A stretch of 64,000 nt of DNA from an uncultured Muribaculaceae bacterium (GTDB taxonomy: Bacteria; Bacteroidota; Bacteroidia; Bacteroidales; Muribaculaceae), in assembly GCA_947525975.1 (NCBI GenBank), contig CANNVE010000001.1, positions 144,549 to 208,548 of the forward strand, in the 5' to 3' direction. Below the pieces are notes generated by a model. It did not search any database. It saw only the letters and a list, made by a program, of their open reading frames with translations, and was not told where the DNA came from. Both the position numbers and the translations under genes were made by a program. Numbering within the stretch: the stretch's first letter is position 1; each line of letters begins with the position of its first letter. This document shows positions 37,518 through 45,836 of the stretch, in pieces.

Positions 37518-38762
37518 TTACTTGCCGAGGCTGAACCGCATGCCTACTTTGAGGTCGAAATTCAGCGGGCGGTCTTTGTAGGTGTTTGTAACCCGGCTGT
37601 GATTGTCGAAGTAATAGCTCACGCCCGGCTCGACAAATACGCCCACCTTCGGTGATATGTTGTAGGCCACGCCCATTCCCGCCATGGCTGAGAATTGCAG
37701 TCTCTTTTCCGAAACGCTCTCCGTCTCTACAGTGCGGTTTTCACCATTGTATGTGAATTCTGTCGAGGCGCGCCCATGGATGCACTTCTCGGCCATCACG
37801 CCGGCCGAGGCGTAGAGCGACCATCTATTCCCGGCGCAGATGTCGTATGACAGCTTTACGGGCACGCCGATGTAGTGAAGTGTCTGGTCAGTTTCATAGC
37901 CTCCACCCGTGGTCGTAGACCGCAGCAGGCTGTAGGTAACGCCAGTCTCCAGGCTGAGCCTGCGCGCCAAAGGAATGCCGAGGCTCACGCCGAATCTCAG
38001 TGGCAGATGATGGCGCGTATGCTCGCTGGCAGGCATTGCGCGCGTCAGCACCGGCTTGTTGAGATCCGGCTGCTCACCGTCAGGGTCATCGGGCCATACT
38101 TGGTCTGCTGTCCAATTTGATTTATCAAGATGGCTACGGCCTCCTGCATTAGAGCCCGACATGATGTTTCCGGCATAGGCCGTAAGGCTCCAGCCGCGTC
38201 CGGAATTCTGACGCAAGGATGGCAAGTCCCAATCGTTATCGGGATCGGGCTGGCGGCGCTCATCTACAGGCCTGACGGCATCAATTTCAGCCGGAGCCAC
38301 AACCTCTTCCTGCGCTTCGGTTTCCGCTTCAGTGTCAGGGACTGATGTCTCCTCTGCTCCGCCGGCCTCCTCTACATCCTCTTCCGGCACAGCTGCCCTG
38401 GCGTAGTGGGAAGCCTTGAAATCGCCTGCATAAACCACCTCGGGGTCCGCCTTTTCGGCATCAGGCACGGAGGGCTTTGGCTCCACTGCCTCAGCCTTAA
38501 CATTCTCGGCATAGACGATCTCAAGATCGGGCACGGCATCAGGGGCATGGTCCACGAGCATAGTCCATGCCAATCCCAGCAGCAGAGCCACGGCAGCGGC
38601 CACGCCTCCATATCGGAGCCAAAGGAAGGCCGGAGCCTTCTTTTTGGCTGAAATGCCTGTCGGCAGGCCCTTTTCAATGTCGGCCCACAATCCTTCGGGA
38701 GCGGGCAGCTCGTATTCCCGCTCCTCGCGTCGGAGGTTTTCGATCCAATTATTGTCTTTCAT
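37518..38762 (-). CDS. anti-sigma-like protein fused to an outer-membrane beta-barrel
   Basis: The first 45 residues (MKDNNWIENLRREEREYELP, then PEGLWADIEK) look cytoplasmic and resemble the N-terminus of anti-sigma factors encoded beside ECF sigma factors. Then come one membrane helix (about 46-70), an acidic and proline-rich linker (about 70-190) and a C-terminal barrel of the OMP_b-brl type (from GWSLTAYAG to LKVGMRFSLGK). It overlaps the sigma-factor stop by ATGA. One protein would thus span the periplasm and link the outer membrane to the sigma factor. Both the topology and the anti-sigma role are inference. Confidence 0.75.
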   Translation of the reverse strand: MKDNNWIENLRREEREYELPAPEGLWADIEKGLPTGISAKKKAPAFLWLRYGGVAAAVALLLGLAWTMLVDHAPDAVPDLEIVYAENVKAEAVEPKPSVPDAEKADPEVVYAGDFKASHYARAAVPEEDVEEAGGAEETSVPDTEAETEAQEEVVAPAEIDAVRPVDERRQPDPDNDWDLPSLRQNSGRGWSLTAYAGNIMSGSNAGGRSHLDKSNWTADQVWPDDPDGEQPDLNKPVLTRAMPASEHTRHHLPLRFGVSLGIPLARRLSLETGVTYSLLRSTTTGGGYETDQTLHYIGVPVKLSYDICAGNRWSLYASAGVMAEKCIHGRASTEFTYNGENRTVETESVSEKRLQFSAMAGMGVAYNISPKVGVFVEPGVSYYFDNHSRVTNTYKDRPLNFDLKVGMRFSLGK

Positions 38763-39319
38763 ATCGCAGAGGCTAAATGCTGTTTGATGTTTTTTGCCAG
38801 AGCGGCCTTGGCGCGGTGGAAGTGCGAGGCCGATGTGTTCTCTTTGATGTTGAGCAGGGTGGCTATCTCCTTATGGCTCTTACGCTCGAACACGAAGAGG
38901 TTGAATACGGCTCGGTAATTGGCCGGAAGCTTTTTGATCATCTCAAGCAGCTCGGCGAATGGCACGCCATCGACCTCAATGTCAGCGTCAGGGGCATCGG
39001 GCACATCGTCAGAATTCTCGATGAAGCTGAAGCGGTCATTGCGCTTGATGAATTTCAGCGCCTCATTGACCACGATTTTCGCCATCCACGACTTCAGCGA
39101 TGCGTTTTCGCGCTTCTCATAAGCCCCGATTCCGGAGAATATCTTAATGAAAGAATCCTGAAGGATGTCTCTGACATCTTCAGGATCCACAATATATCGG
39201 GAACATACCGCCGTCAGATATCCGGCGTAAAGGTCGTAGGCCTCGCGCATGGCGACGTGATCGCCATGCTGCATCCTGCGTATGAGTTCGTCTTCCTTGT
39301 CGTTCCCGATAGGCTTCAT
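38759..39319 (-). CDS. ECF RNA polymerase sigma factor
   Basis: The 186-residue protein has sigma region 2 (YLTAVCSRYIVDPEDVRDILQDSFIKIF, a DVRDILQD core) and region 4 (FNLFVFERKSHKEIATLLNIKENT then SHFHRAKAALAKNI), but no other domains. It is followed by the anti-sigma-like barrel protein with a 4-base overlap. Its gene comes 16 bases after the NigD-like gene on the same strand, so it may be read from that promoter too. Target genes are unknown. Confidence 0.93.
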   Translation of the reverse strand: MKPIGNDKEDELIRRMQHGDHVAMREAYDLYAGYLTAVCSRYIVDPEDVRDILQDSFIKIFSGIGAYEKRENASLKSWMAKIVVNEALKFIKRNDRFSFIENSDDVPDAPDADIEVDGVPFAELLEMIKKLPANYRAVFNLFVFERKSHKEIATLLNIKENTSASHFHRAKAALAKNIKQHLASAI

Positions 39320-39335
39320 TCCATGATATTAGATA

Positions 39336-40073
39336 TTATTTTATCATCATGCCTGCGGCCAGCTCTGCTGTCATGGCCGAGCCATTGTTGATGGCCGGGC
39401 CGGAGGTCAACTTGAAGTTGGCCTTCTTTTCAGTGCCGTTGAAAGCCTTCCACTTCACTGTCAGCATCTGGCCTTCGGGGATTTCTGCAGGGATTTCGTT
39501 GAGGCGGAATGCTATGAGCGCATTGCCGAGGGTGCCATAGATGTCACCGCTGGCATTGTGGCGGAGCTCAACCTCGAAGGGATTTTCGGGATTGACATCG
39601 CCGAGGAGGTTCATGTAATGCACCTTCGAGGGGTTGCCCCACACGGTGCGCACGCAGAGGGTGAGGTATCCGTCTTCGGCGACAGTCACCCAATCATTGA
39701 CGATCTCCACGGGATCATTGCCGAGCCATTCCTGTGTCACCTTGTCAGAGAGGAGCACCATGTCTTTTGTGCGGATGCTGTCGATCCAGTTTACGCGTAC
39801 GGTCTTGGTGAATCCGGGTGTCTGCTTGTCGACCTCCTCGAAGTTCATCAGGGCGCGCACCTGCTTTCCGTCATAGAGCTCGGTGGTGATATTCTCGGGA
39901 TAGAGCGTGGTGCTCTCGTCGAGCTGGAAATAGGTCTTGTTATCGTCGGTCGTCTTTACAGTGACCAGAGCGTTGGGGAATCCTGCAGAGTAAGAATCGT
40001 TGTCATCGTCGAGGCAAGATTGCAGAGAAAGGCCTGCGACGGCGAGGACTAAAAAGTGCTTGTAGAATTTCAT
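39336..40073 (-). CDS. NigD-like lipoprotein
   Basis: The lipoprotein signal MKFYKHFLVLAVAGLSLQSC is followed by CLDDDND, typical of NigD-type proteins. The remainder is two beta-rich domains, with VNWIDSIRTKDM and DPVEIVNDWVTVAEDGYLTL as conserved strands. NigD was first noted beside a Bacteroides bacteriocin gene, but these proteins are widespread and their role is unknown. It precedes the ECF sigma gene by 16 bases. Confidence 0.88.
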   Translation of the reverse strand: MKFYKHFLVLAVAGLSLQSCLDDDNDSYSAGFPNALVTVKTTDDNKTYFQLDESTTLYPENITTELYDGKQVRALMNFEEVDKQTPGFTKTVRVNWIDSIRTKDMVLLSDKVTQEWLGNDPVEIVNDWVTVAEDGYLTLCVRTVWGNPSKVHYMNLLGDVNPENPFEVELRHNASGDIYGTLGNALIAFRLNEIPAEIPEGQMLTVKWKAFNGTEKKANFKLTSGPAINNGSAMTAELAAGMMIK

Positions 40074-40162
40074 TTTTTGTTTTCAGTTTTAGGTTGTACA
40101 CTCTTATAATCCCGATTTGCGCCAAATCTTGCAGCTGAGGCGAAAAAAAATTTTCAGGTCGG

Positions 40163-41068
40163 TCACTTTTCTTTTCCCGCGCTGTCGCGCGAATACACGC
40201 GCACGTAGTCCACAAGGTATTCCATCGGCATGGCCGCATCGTCGATCTTGTCGCCGTGGTCTCCGCCGAGAGCGAGGTTCAGTAGCAGATACTGCGGCTT
40301 GGTGAAGGGGTTAGCGTGATTGCCGAGCTTTCCGTTGACGGTCTGCGACAAGGGGATGCTGTTGATGAGCTCGCCGTCGAGGTATATAGAGATCGCCTCC
40401 GGAGTCCAGTCCATGGCCCAGACGTGGAATTTATCGGCCCACTGCGGGTCGCGGTCTGTGAAATGCTTGAACGGCACGGTCTTGCTGTTCCACACCGCCG
40501 AATATCGTTTGTCGCTGCCCCAGCAGGCATTTGCCAGGATATGCGGCACGCCGTCGATGCGGTAATACTCCATCACATCGATCTCGCCGCATGACGGCCA
40601 CTCCATGCCGCTGCCCAGCAGCCATATCGCGGGCCATGCGCCCGAAGCGGTGGGTATCTTGGCCCGCACCTCCACGCGCCCGAAAGTGAACTCGAATTTG
40701 CCTGCGGTGTTGATCGACGATGAAGTGTAGTCGATTGTGGGCCTTTCCTCCCGCCAGCCCTTGCGCGAAGGGTCGTAGAGCGGATTAGGCCGCCCCGGCG
40801 CCTCCTTGCGGGCCTCGATCACGAGCACTCCGTCGCGGCAGATTGCATTCCCGGCCTGGTACCATTGCTCTTCGTGATTGCGGGCATAGCCTGTCTCATG
40901 GCTCCAATAGAGCGAGTCGGGAGCACCATCCTTGTCAAATTCGTCATGCCACAGCAGCGGCAACGTCTCGCCGGCGCATACCGCTGTGGCCGGGCAAGAG
41001 CCATCCTGCGCCACGGCCGATGCGGCCGACATGGCGGCCACAAGGCACAAAGTCATGTATTTTTTCAT
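40163..41068 (-). CDS. glycoside hydrolase family 16 beta-glucanase
   Basis: After a signal peptide (MKKYMTLCLVAAMSAASAVA) the enzyme shows the GH16 active-site motif SCGEIDVMEYYRIDG (ExDxxE) and the earlier segments LLWHDEFDKDG and FTFGRVEVRAKIP. It cleaves beta-1,3 or mixed-linkage glucans. The length of 301 residues is one catalytic domain without extra modules. A -7 box TAATTTTG is at 41101-41094. No susCD pair is nearby. Confidence 0.93.
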   Translation of the reverse strand: MKKYMTLCLVAAMSAASAVAQDGSCPATAVCAGETLPLLWHDEFDKDGAPDSLYWSHETGYARNHEEQWYQAGNAICRDGVLVIEARKEAPGRPNPLYDPSRKGWREERPTIDYTSSSINTAGKFEFTFGRVEVRAKIPTASGAWPAIWLLGSGMEWPSCGEIDVMEYYRIDGVPHILANACWGSDKRYSAVWNSKTVPFKHFTDRDPQWADKFHVWAMDWTPEAISIYLDGELINSIPLSQTVNGKLGNHANPFTKPQYLLLNLALGGDHGDKIDDAAMPMEYLVDYVRVYSRDSAGKEK

Positions 41069-41172
41069 ATCCTTGTCTTTATATTCTTCTTCACAAAATT
41101 ACGCAAAAAAACGGAGATTTCCACCACTGCATCCGCCGATTTGCGCACCTGATGCGTACGGAATCGGACAAG

Positions 41173-41188
41173 TGTACGGCCATGTACA
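41173..41188. promoter_or_regulatory. inverted repeat TGTAC-N6-GTACA, candidate activator site
   Basis: TGTACggccatGTACA is a perfect 5-bp inverted repeat located about 80 bases before the predicted start of transcription of the efflux operon, the usual place for a sigma-54 activator to bind. A second TGCGTACGG lies upstream at about 41153 and a half site GTACAC downstream. The link to the operon's response regulator is inference. Confidence 0.4.
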
Positions 41189-41232
41189 GCCCACACGCCT
41201 TATCAACGACTGATTTTCAACGTTTTGAGTTT

Positions 41233-41249
41233 TTGGCACGGCCATTGTG
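41233..41249 (+). promoter_or_regulatory. sigma-54-type promoter of the efflux operon
   Basis: TTGGCACG-GCCA-TTGTG matches the sigma-54 consensus TTGGCACG-N4-TTGCA at all but the C of the -12 GC, which is T here. It lies 33 bases before the ATG of the adaptor gene, and the operon encodes its own sigma-54 activator. No TAnnTTTG box of comparable quality is seen in this interval. Confidence 0.6.
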
Positions 41250-41281
41250 TATATATTGGCGTACACCTTCACTATTTTGAA

Positions 41282-42532
41282 ATGGACAGAGAAATACCAA
41301 TAGAAACGCGCCGCAAAGAGGCGATGAAAAAGCGTCTGCTGGCGGTGGCGGTGGTCGTGGCTGCGGCCATAGCCGTCGGCGTGGCAGCGTCTTTAATAGG
41401 CAATTCGGTCAGAGCTGACGAGATAGACATCCGAAAGGCGGAGATGGGATCGCTGGAGAGCAGCGTCTCGGCCTCTGGCAAGCTTGTGCCCCTATATGAG
41501 CAGATTGTGGTGTCGCCGGTCAGCACACGCATCCTTGAAGTCTACTGCAACGAGGGGGATTCGGTGGCCGAAGGGCAATCGCTCCTGCGCCTTGACCTGC
41601 AGAGCACCGAGACCGAGCTGCGCCGCGCGAGAGACGAAGTGGCCATGAAGCACAACGAGCTCGAGAAGGCCGGACTAAACGACAAGACAAGCCTCAACGA
41701 CCTGGAAATGAAGATCAGGGTGAAGGAATTGTCGGTGAGCCACCTTAAGGCCGAAGTGGCCAACGAAAAGCGCCTCGACAGCATAGGCAGCGGCACCGGC
41801 GACCGCATCCGCGAAGCCGAACTCGCCTACTCGACCGGTCTGATGGAACTCGAGCAGCTGCGCCTGCAGCTCGAAAACGAAAAGAAGATGAAAGCGGCAT
41901 CGATGCGCAGCATGCAGCTTGAGAGCAGCATCACGGCCCGCAATCTGCAGGAGATGGAGCGCACACTCGAAGATGCGCGCGTGAAGGCCCCGAGAAAAGG
42001 CACTGTCACATGGCTCAACAAGACCATAGGCGGCAGCATCGGAGCCGGCGAAAAGCTCGCGATTGTCTCCGACCTCTCGCACCTGAAGATCGAAGGGCAG
42101 ATAGCCGAAAGCAACTCCGGAAAACTGTCGGTGGGCGCCACGGTGCACGCGCGCATCAACCGCAATCTCGTAGACGGACGCATCAGCACCATATCGGCGC
42201 AAAGCGAAAACGGCACGGTGCAGTTCGTGGTGTTCCTGAGCGATGACAGCGACAAGCACCTGCGCTCAGGCCTTCACGCCGAGCTCGACGTGGTCTACGA
42301 CACGCGCGACAATGTGGTGCGCATACCCAACGGCCCCTACTTCAAAGGCCCGGGACAATATTTCCTTTTCGTCAAGACGGGCGACAACACGCTTGAAAAG
42401 CGCGGCGTGATACTCGGAGACAGCAACTTCGACCATGTGGAGGTGGTCAGCGGCATCCAGCCCGGCGAGGAAGTGGTGGTCTCTGACATGAGCCGACACA
42501 ACGACAAATCATCAATAAAGATCAAAAACTAA
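41282..42532 (+). CDS. HlyD/RND-type periplasmic adaptor of an ABC efflux system
   Basis: ATG 41282 gives MDREIPIETRRKEAMKKRLL, a short cytoplasmic tail and then one membrane helix. The middle contains a long coiled-coil hairpin (about residues 100-240, ERELxxxxE pattern), and the flanking parts form the lipoyl-like and beta-barrel domains (DSVAEGQSLLRLDLQ; VKAPRKGTVTWLN). The adaptor bridges the inner-membrane ABC transporter and the TolC channel. It is the first gene of the seven-gene operon ending at 49948. Confidence 0.93.
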   Translation: MDREIPIETRRKEAMKKRLLAVAVVVAAAIAVGVAASLIGNSVRADEIDIRKAEMGSLESSVSASGKLVPLYEQIVVSPVSTRILEVYCNEGDSVAEGQSLLRLDLQSTETELRRARDEVAMKHNELEKAGLNDKTSLNDLEMKIRVKELSVSHLKAEVANEKRLDSIGSGTGDRIREAELAYSTGLMELEQLRLQLENEKKMKAASMRSMQLESSITARNLQEMERTLEDARVKAPRKGTVTWLNKTIGGSIGAGEKLAIVSDLSHLKIEGQIAESNSGKLSVGATVHARINRNLVDGRISTISAQSENGTVQFVVFLSDDSDKHLRSGLHAELDVVYDTRDNVVRIPNGPYFKGPGQYFLFVKTGDNTLEKRGVILGDSNFDHVEVVSGIQPGEEVVVSDMSRHNDKSSIKIKN

Positions 42533-42547
42533 ACAAAACATAGAATC

Positions 42548-43222
42548 ATGTCGATAATCACGCTTAAAGAGGTAAACAAGGTTTACCGCACAAAGGAGAT
42601 CGAGACTCTCGCCCTCGAAAATGTCAACCTTGAGATTGACAAGGGGGAATTCGTCAGCATCATGGGCCCTTCGGGATGCGGAAAGTCAACTCTGCTCAAC
42701 ATCATCGGCCTGCTCGACGTGCCGTCGGGCGGCACAGTCTCAATCATGGACCAAACCACGGCGCGGATGAGCGACGCGCAGCTGTCTGAATTCCGCAACC
42801 ACAACATCGGATTCGTCTTCCAGAGCTTCCACCTCATCCCCTCGCTCAACGTGGCCGACAATGTGGCCCTGCCGCTCGCCTACCGCAACGGAGTGAGCGC
42901 CGGCGAGGCGCGCCGGAAGGTGGAGGAAGTGCTCACGCGCCTGGGGCTCAGCCACCGCATGCGCCACTTCCCCGGGCAGCTCTCGGGCGGCCAATGCCAG
43001 AGGGTTGCGATCGCCCGCGCCATCGTGGGGAATCCGCAGATATTGCTCGCCGACGAGCCCACCGGCAATCTCGACTCGAAGATGGGCCAGGAGGTGATGG
43101 AAATACTCCACCGGCTCAACAAGGAAGACGGGCGCACCATAGTGATGGTGACCCACAATGAGGCCCAGGCCCGCATGACGGATCGCATCATCCGCTTCTT
43201 CGACGGCAGGCAAGTGGTCTGA
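42548..43222 (+). CDS. ABC transporter ATP-binding protein (MacB/LolD type)
   Basis: The 224-residue ATPase has GPSGCGKSTLLNIIG (Walker A), LSGGQCQRVAIARAI (signature) and LLADEPTGNLDSKMG (Walker B), as in MacB/LolD-type ATPases that power FtsX-like permeases. It pairs with the two permeases encoded downstream. These exporters move lipids, antibiotics or peptides by a piston-like mechanism. It lies 15 bases after the adaptor gene. Confidence 0.96.
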   Translation: MSIITLKEVNKVYRTKEIETLALENVNLEIDKGEFVSIMGPSGCGKSTLLNIIGLLDVPSGGTVSIMDQTTARMSDAQLSEFRNHNIGFVFQSFHLIPSLNVADNVALPLAYRNGVSAGEARRKVEEVLTRLGLSHRMRHFPGQLSGGQCQRVAIARAIVGNPQILLADEPTGNLDSKMGQEVMEILHRLNKEDGRTIVMVTHNEAQARMTDRIIRFFDGRQVV

Positions 43223-43268
43223 CCGCCGGCCATCGCCTATCTGACAAACAACTAAAAAAACACGATTC

Positions 43269-44555
43269 ATGATTAAATATATCAGACAAGTATACTATGA
43301 GATGCGCCATCAGAAGATGATGACGTGGGTCTCGATCAGCTGCACGGCGCTCGCCGTCTTCCTGGTGATGTCATATTTCATGACCGACCAGCTCTCCACG
43401 GTAGAGGTGGCTCCCGAGTCAAACAGGTCGAGAATGATGTATGGCGGAGGCTTCGAGTACCGAGGCCCCGATATGTCGGCAAGCGGAGCGATGAAGTATC
43501 AGATGATACAGAAGATATTCGGCTCTCTCGACGGCATCGAGCAATCAGCGATATCAAGCAGCTGGGACGACAACGTCAGCGGCTCGGTCAACGGCAAAAT
43601 CTCCCAGACCCTCGACTTGAAGAAGACCGACGGGAAATTCTGGCGGCTATATGATTTCGACTTCATCTCAGGGAAGCCCTACGAGGACGCTGACATGGAG
43701 ACCGAAGCGAAGAAAGTGATCATCACCCGGTCGGTGGCGAGATACTTCTTCGACAAGGACGACGCCACGGGAGAGACTCTTAACCTCAACTCGGTGCCCT
43801 ATACCGTGGCGGGCGTGGTGAGAGACATCCACCCCTCGCTCATAGCCACATTCGCCAACATATACACGCCACTGTCGAGAAACGACATCTACGACGACAG
43901 CGAATACCTCACAGGCGGCCTCATGGTGCACATGCTGCGCACTCCGGGCACCACCGAGGAGAGCCTGAAGCAGCAGGTGGAGCAGCGATACATCCGCCTC
44001 AACCAGGACCTGAAAAAAGACAGCGTGGAGGCGATATACCACGGCGCTCCGCACAATGCCGAATACCTCGCCAGCGGCATCTTCGGAAACTGGACTCCTG
44101 ACCTCAGCGGGGAAAAGCGCGGACGGATAGTGGCTTATTGCGTGCTGCTGCTTATCCCGGCCATCAACCTTGGCTCCATGATGCGCGGACGCCTGCGCCA
44201 CAGGATCTCGGAGATAGGTGTGCGGCGCGCATTCGGAGCCAAGAGACGCGACATAGTGGCGCAGCTGCTCGGCGAGAATTTGGTGGTGACCCTTGTGGGC
44301 GGAGCCATAGGCCTGGCTTTGAGCCTGGCTTTCATGACGCTCCTGTCTACATACTTCATCAAGATGGGAGACGCCGGCCCGACGGCGCTCAATTTCACCT
44401 CCGAGGCACCACCGATAAATATGCTGTTCACCTGGCGGAGCTTTGCCATAGCGCTCGGCGGATGCTTCCTGCTCAATCTGATGAGCGCGTTTTTACCCTC
44501 ATGGAGAGCCTCTAAGGGACAACCCGCACAGGCAATTTCCAAAACAAGAATATGA
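43269..44555 (+). CDS. FtsX-type ABC permease, first of pair
   Basis: The 428-residue protein has one N-terminal membrane helix (KMMTWVSISCTALAVFLVMS), a periplasmic domain of about 240 residues and three C-terminal helices, with RHRISEIGVRRAFGAKRRDI as the conserved coupling segment. This is the MacB-type permease fold. Together with the next protein it would form a heterodimer. Its stop overlaps the next start by ATGA. Confidence 0.9.
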   Translation: MIKYIRQVYYEMRHQKMMTWVSISCTALAVFLVMSYFMTDQLSTVEVAPESNRSRMMYGGGFEYRGPDMSASGAMKYQMIQKIFGSLDGIEQSAISSSWDDNVSGSVNGKISQTLDLKKTDGKFWRLYDFDFISGKPYEDADMETEAKKVIITRSVARYFFDKDDATGETLNLNSVPYTVAGVVRDIHPSLIATFANIYTPLSRNDIYDDSEYLTGGLMVHMLRTPGTTEESLKQQVEQRYIRLNQDLKKDSVEAIYHGAPHNAEYLASGIFGNWTPDLSGEKRGRIVAYCVLLLIPAINLGSMMRGRLRHRISEIGVRRAFGAKRRDIVAQLLGENLVVTLVGGAIGLALSLAFMTLLSTYFIKMGDAGPTALNFTSEAPPINMLFTWRSFAIALGGCFLLNLMSAFLPSWRASKGQPAQAISKTRI

Positions 44556-45820
44556 TCATGAAAAGAGCATTGCTAAAGCAGATGCGCCACGAATGGCGCG
44601 ACAATATATGGCTGGTGCTGGGTCTGGCGCTTGTGTGCACCTCCGTCTGGTTCATGACTTTGAAGCTTACGATTATGACCAAGGGCCTCTTCGAGCCTCT
44701 GGGTGCCGATCCCGATGACGTGTATGTATTGAGCATAGCCTCAATCCCTCCCTCAAGCCCGGAATACGTCGACGCAGGCGACGATGCGGCTGAAGCCAAT
44801 AGCGACGCCTTGCGCGCACTGATAGCAAACATCAGGCGCTCCCCATACGTGGAGGCGGCTGCATACGGAGCCAACGCGCTGCCGTATTCAATGAGCTATT
44901 ACGGCAACGCCATCACCCTTGATAATGAAGAAGGCTCAGAAATGTCGACGGAAGCGTCCGAACAAAAATATTATTCAGGCAATATCAGGCGAATGAGCCC
45001 CGACATGGTCAGGGTGCTGAGGCTGGAGAGTCTCACCGGCAAGTCGCAGGATGACCTGGAGCGCCTGCTTCGCGACGGCAACATTTTTGTGACCAACATC
45101 ATAGGCATGTATAACGCAGCCCTCTTTCCGGAAGACGTGAACGGAAAGACAGTGAACTGCGGCGGATACAAATACCGGGTGGGCGACATCATACGCAACA
45201 TACGCCGATCAGACTATGAAATGACCAACGGCGGCATGATCATAATGCCCATCGACGAATCAGGCCTTCTCAACGCGCACAATATTGCCGTCAGGCTGAA
45301 GCCGGGCACGGCCGACAAATTCCGCGAAGAGTTCCAGAGCACGCCGGCCATGCAGAAGCAGGGCAACAAGATACTCCATGAACTGACCTCTTTAAGAGAC
45401 CGGGCTAACGGCATGCAGCGAAGCAAAGACACACACCTGCGCCTATCTATCGGACTCAGCCTGCTGCTTGTGGTGATAGTGGCTCTCGGCGTGATGGGCG
45501 TGTTCTGGTTCAGGATACAGCAGCGCGTGAGCGAGACCGCGATACGCAAGGTGTGCGGGGCCAAAAACAGCGACATATTCAGGCGCATCATATCCGAAGG
45601 CCTGATATTGCTTACGTTTTCCGCCTTGATAATGGCTGCCGCGGGATGGCCTCTGCTTAAGGCCACATTGCTGTCAGACGTGAACTCCACCGGAGCCGAC
45701 GCTGTCATATCCGGAACGCTGACCGTGGCGCTGATGGCCGTGGCCATAGTGATATGCATCTGGCTCCCTGCCCGCAAGGCCATAAAGATAGAGCCGGCCA
45801 TAGCCATAAAGGACGAATAA
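44552..45820 (+). CDS. FtsX-type ABC permease, second of pair
   Basis: The 422-residue protein repeats the permease layout: N-terminal helix with WLVLGLALVCTSVWFM, a large periplasmic domain, and three C-terminal helices with SETAIRKVCGAKNSDIFRR. An in-frame ATG at 44558 may be the true start because the first ATG (44552) overlaps the previous stop. It is paired with the upstream permease as a half-transporter set. Confidence 0.9.
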   Translation: MIMKRALLKQMRHEWRDNIWLVLGLALVCTSVWFMTLKLTIMTKGLFEPLGADPDDVYVLSIASIPPSSPEYVDAGDDAAEANSDALRALIANIRRSPYVEAAAYGANALPYSMSYYGNAITLDNEEGSEMSTEASEQKYYSGNIRRMSPDMVRVLRLESLTGKSQDDLERLLRDGNIFVTNIIGMYNAALFPEDVNGKTVNCGGYKYRVGDIIRNIRRSDYEMTNGGMIIMPIDESGLLNAHNIAVRLKPGTADKFREEFQSTPAMQKQGNKILHELTSLRDRANGMQRSKDTHLRLSIGLSLLLVVIVALGVMGVFWFRIQQRVSETAIRKVCGAKNSDIFRRIISEGLILLTFSALIMAAAGWPLLKATLLSDVNSTGADAVISGTLTVALMAVAIVICIWLPARKAIKIEPAIAIKDE

Positions 45821-45836
45821 ACAGACACCCCCGCAA

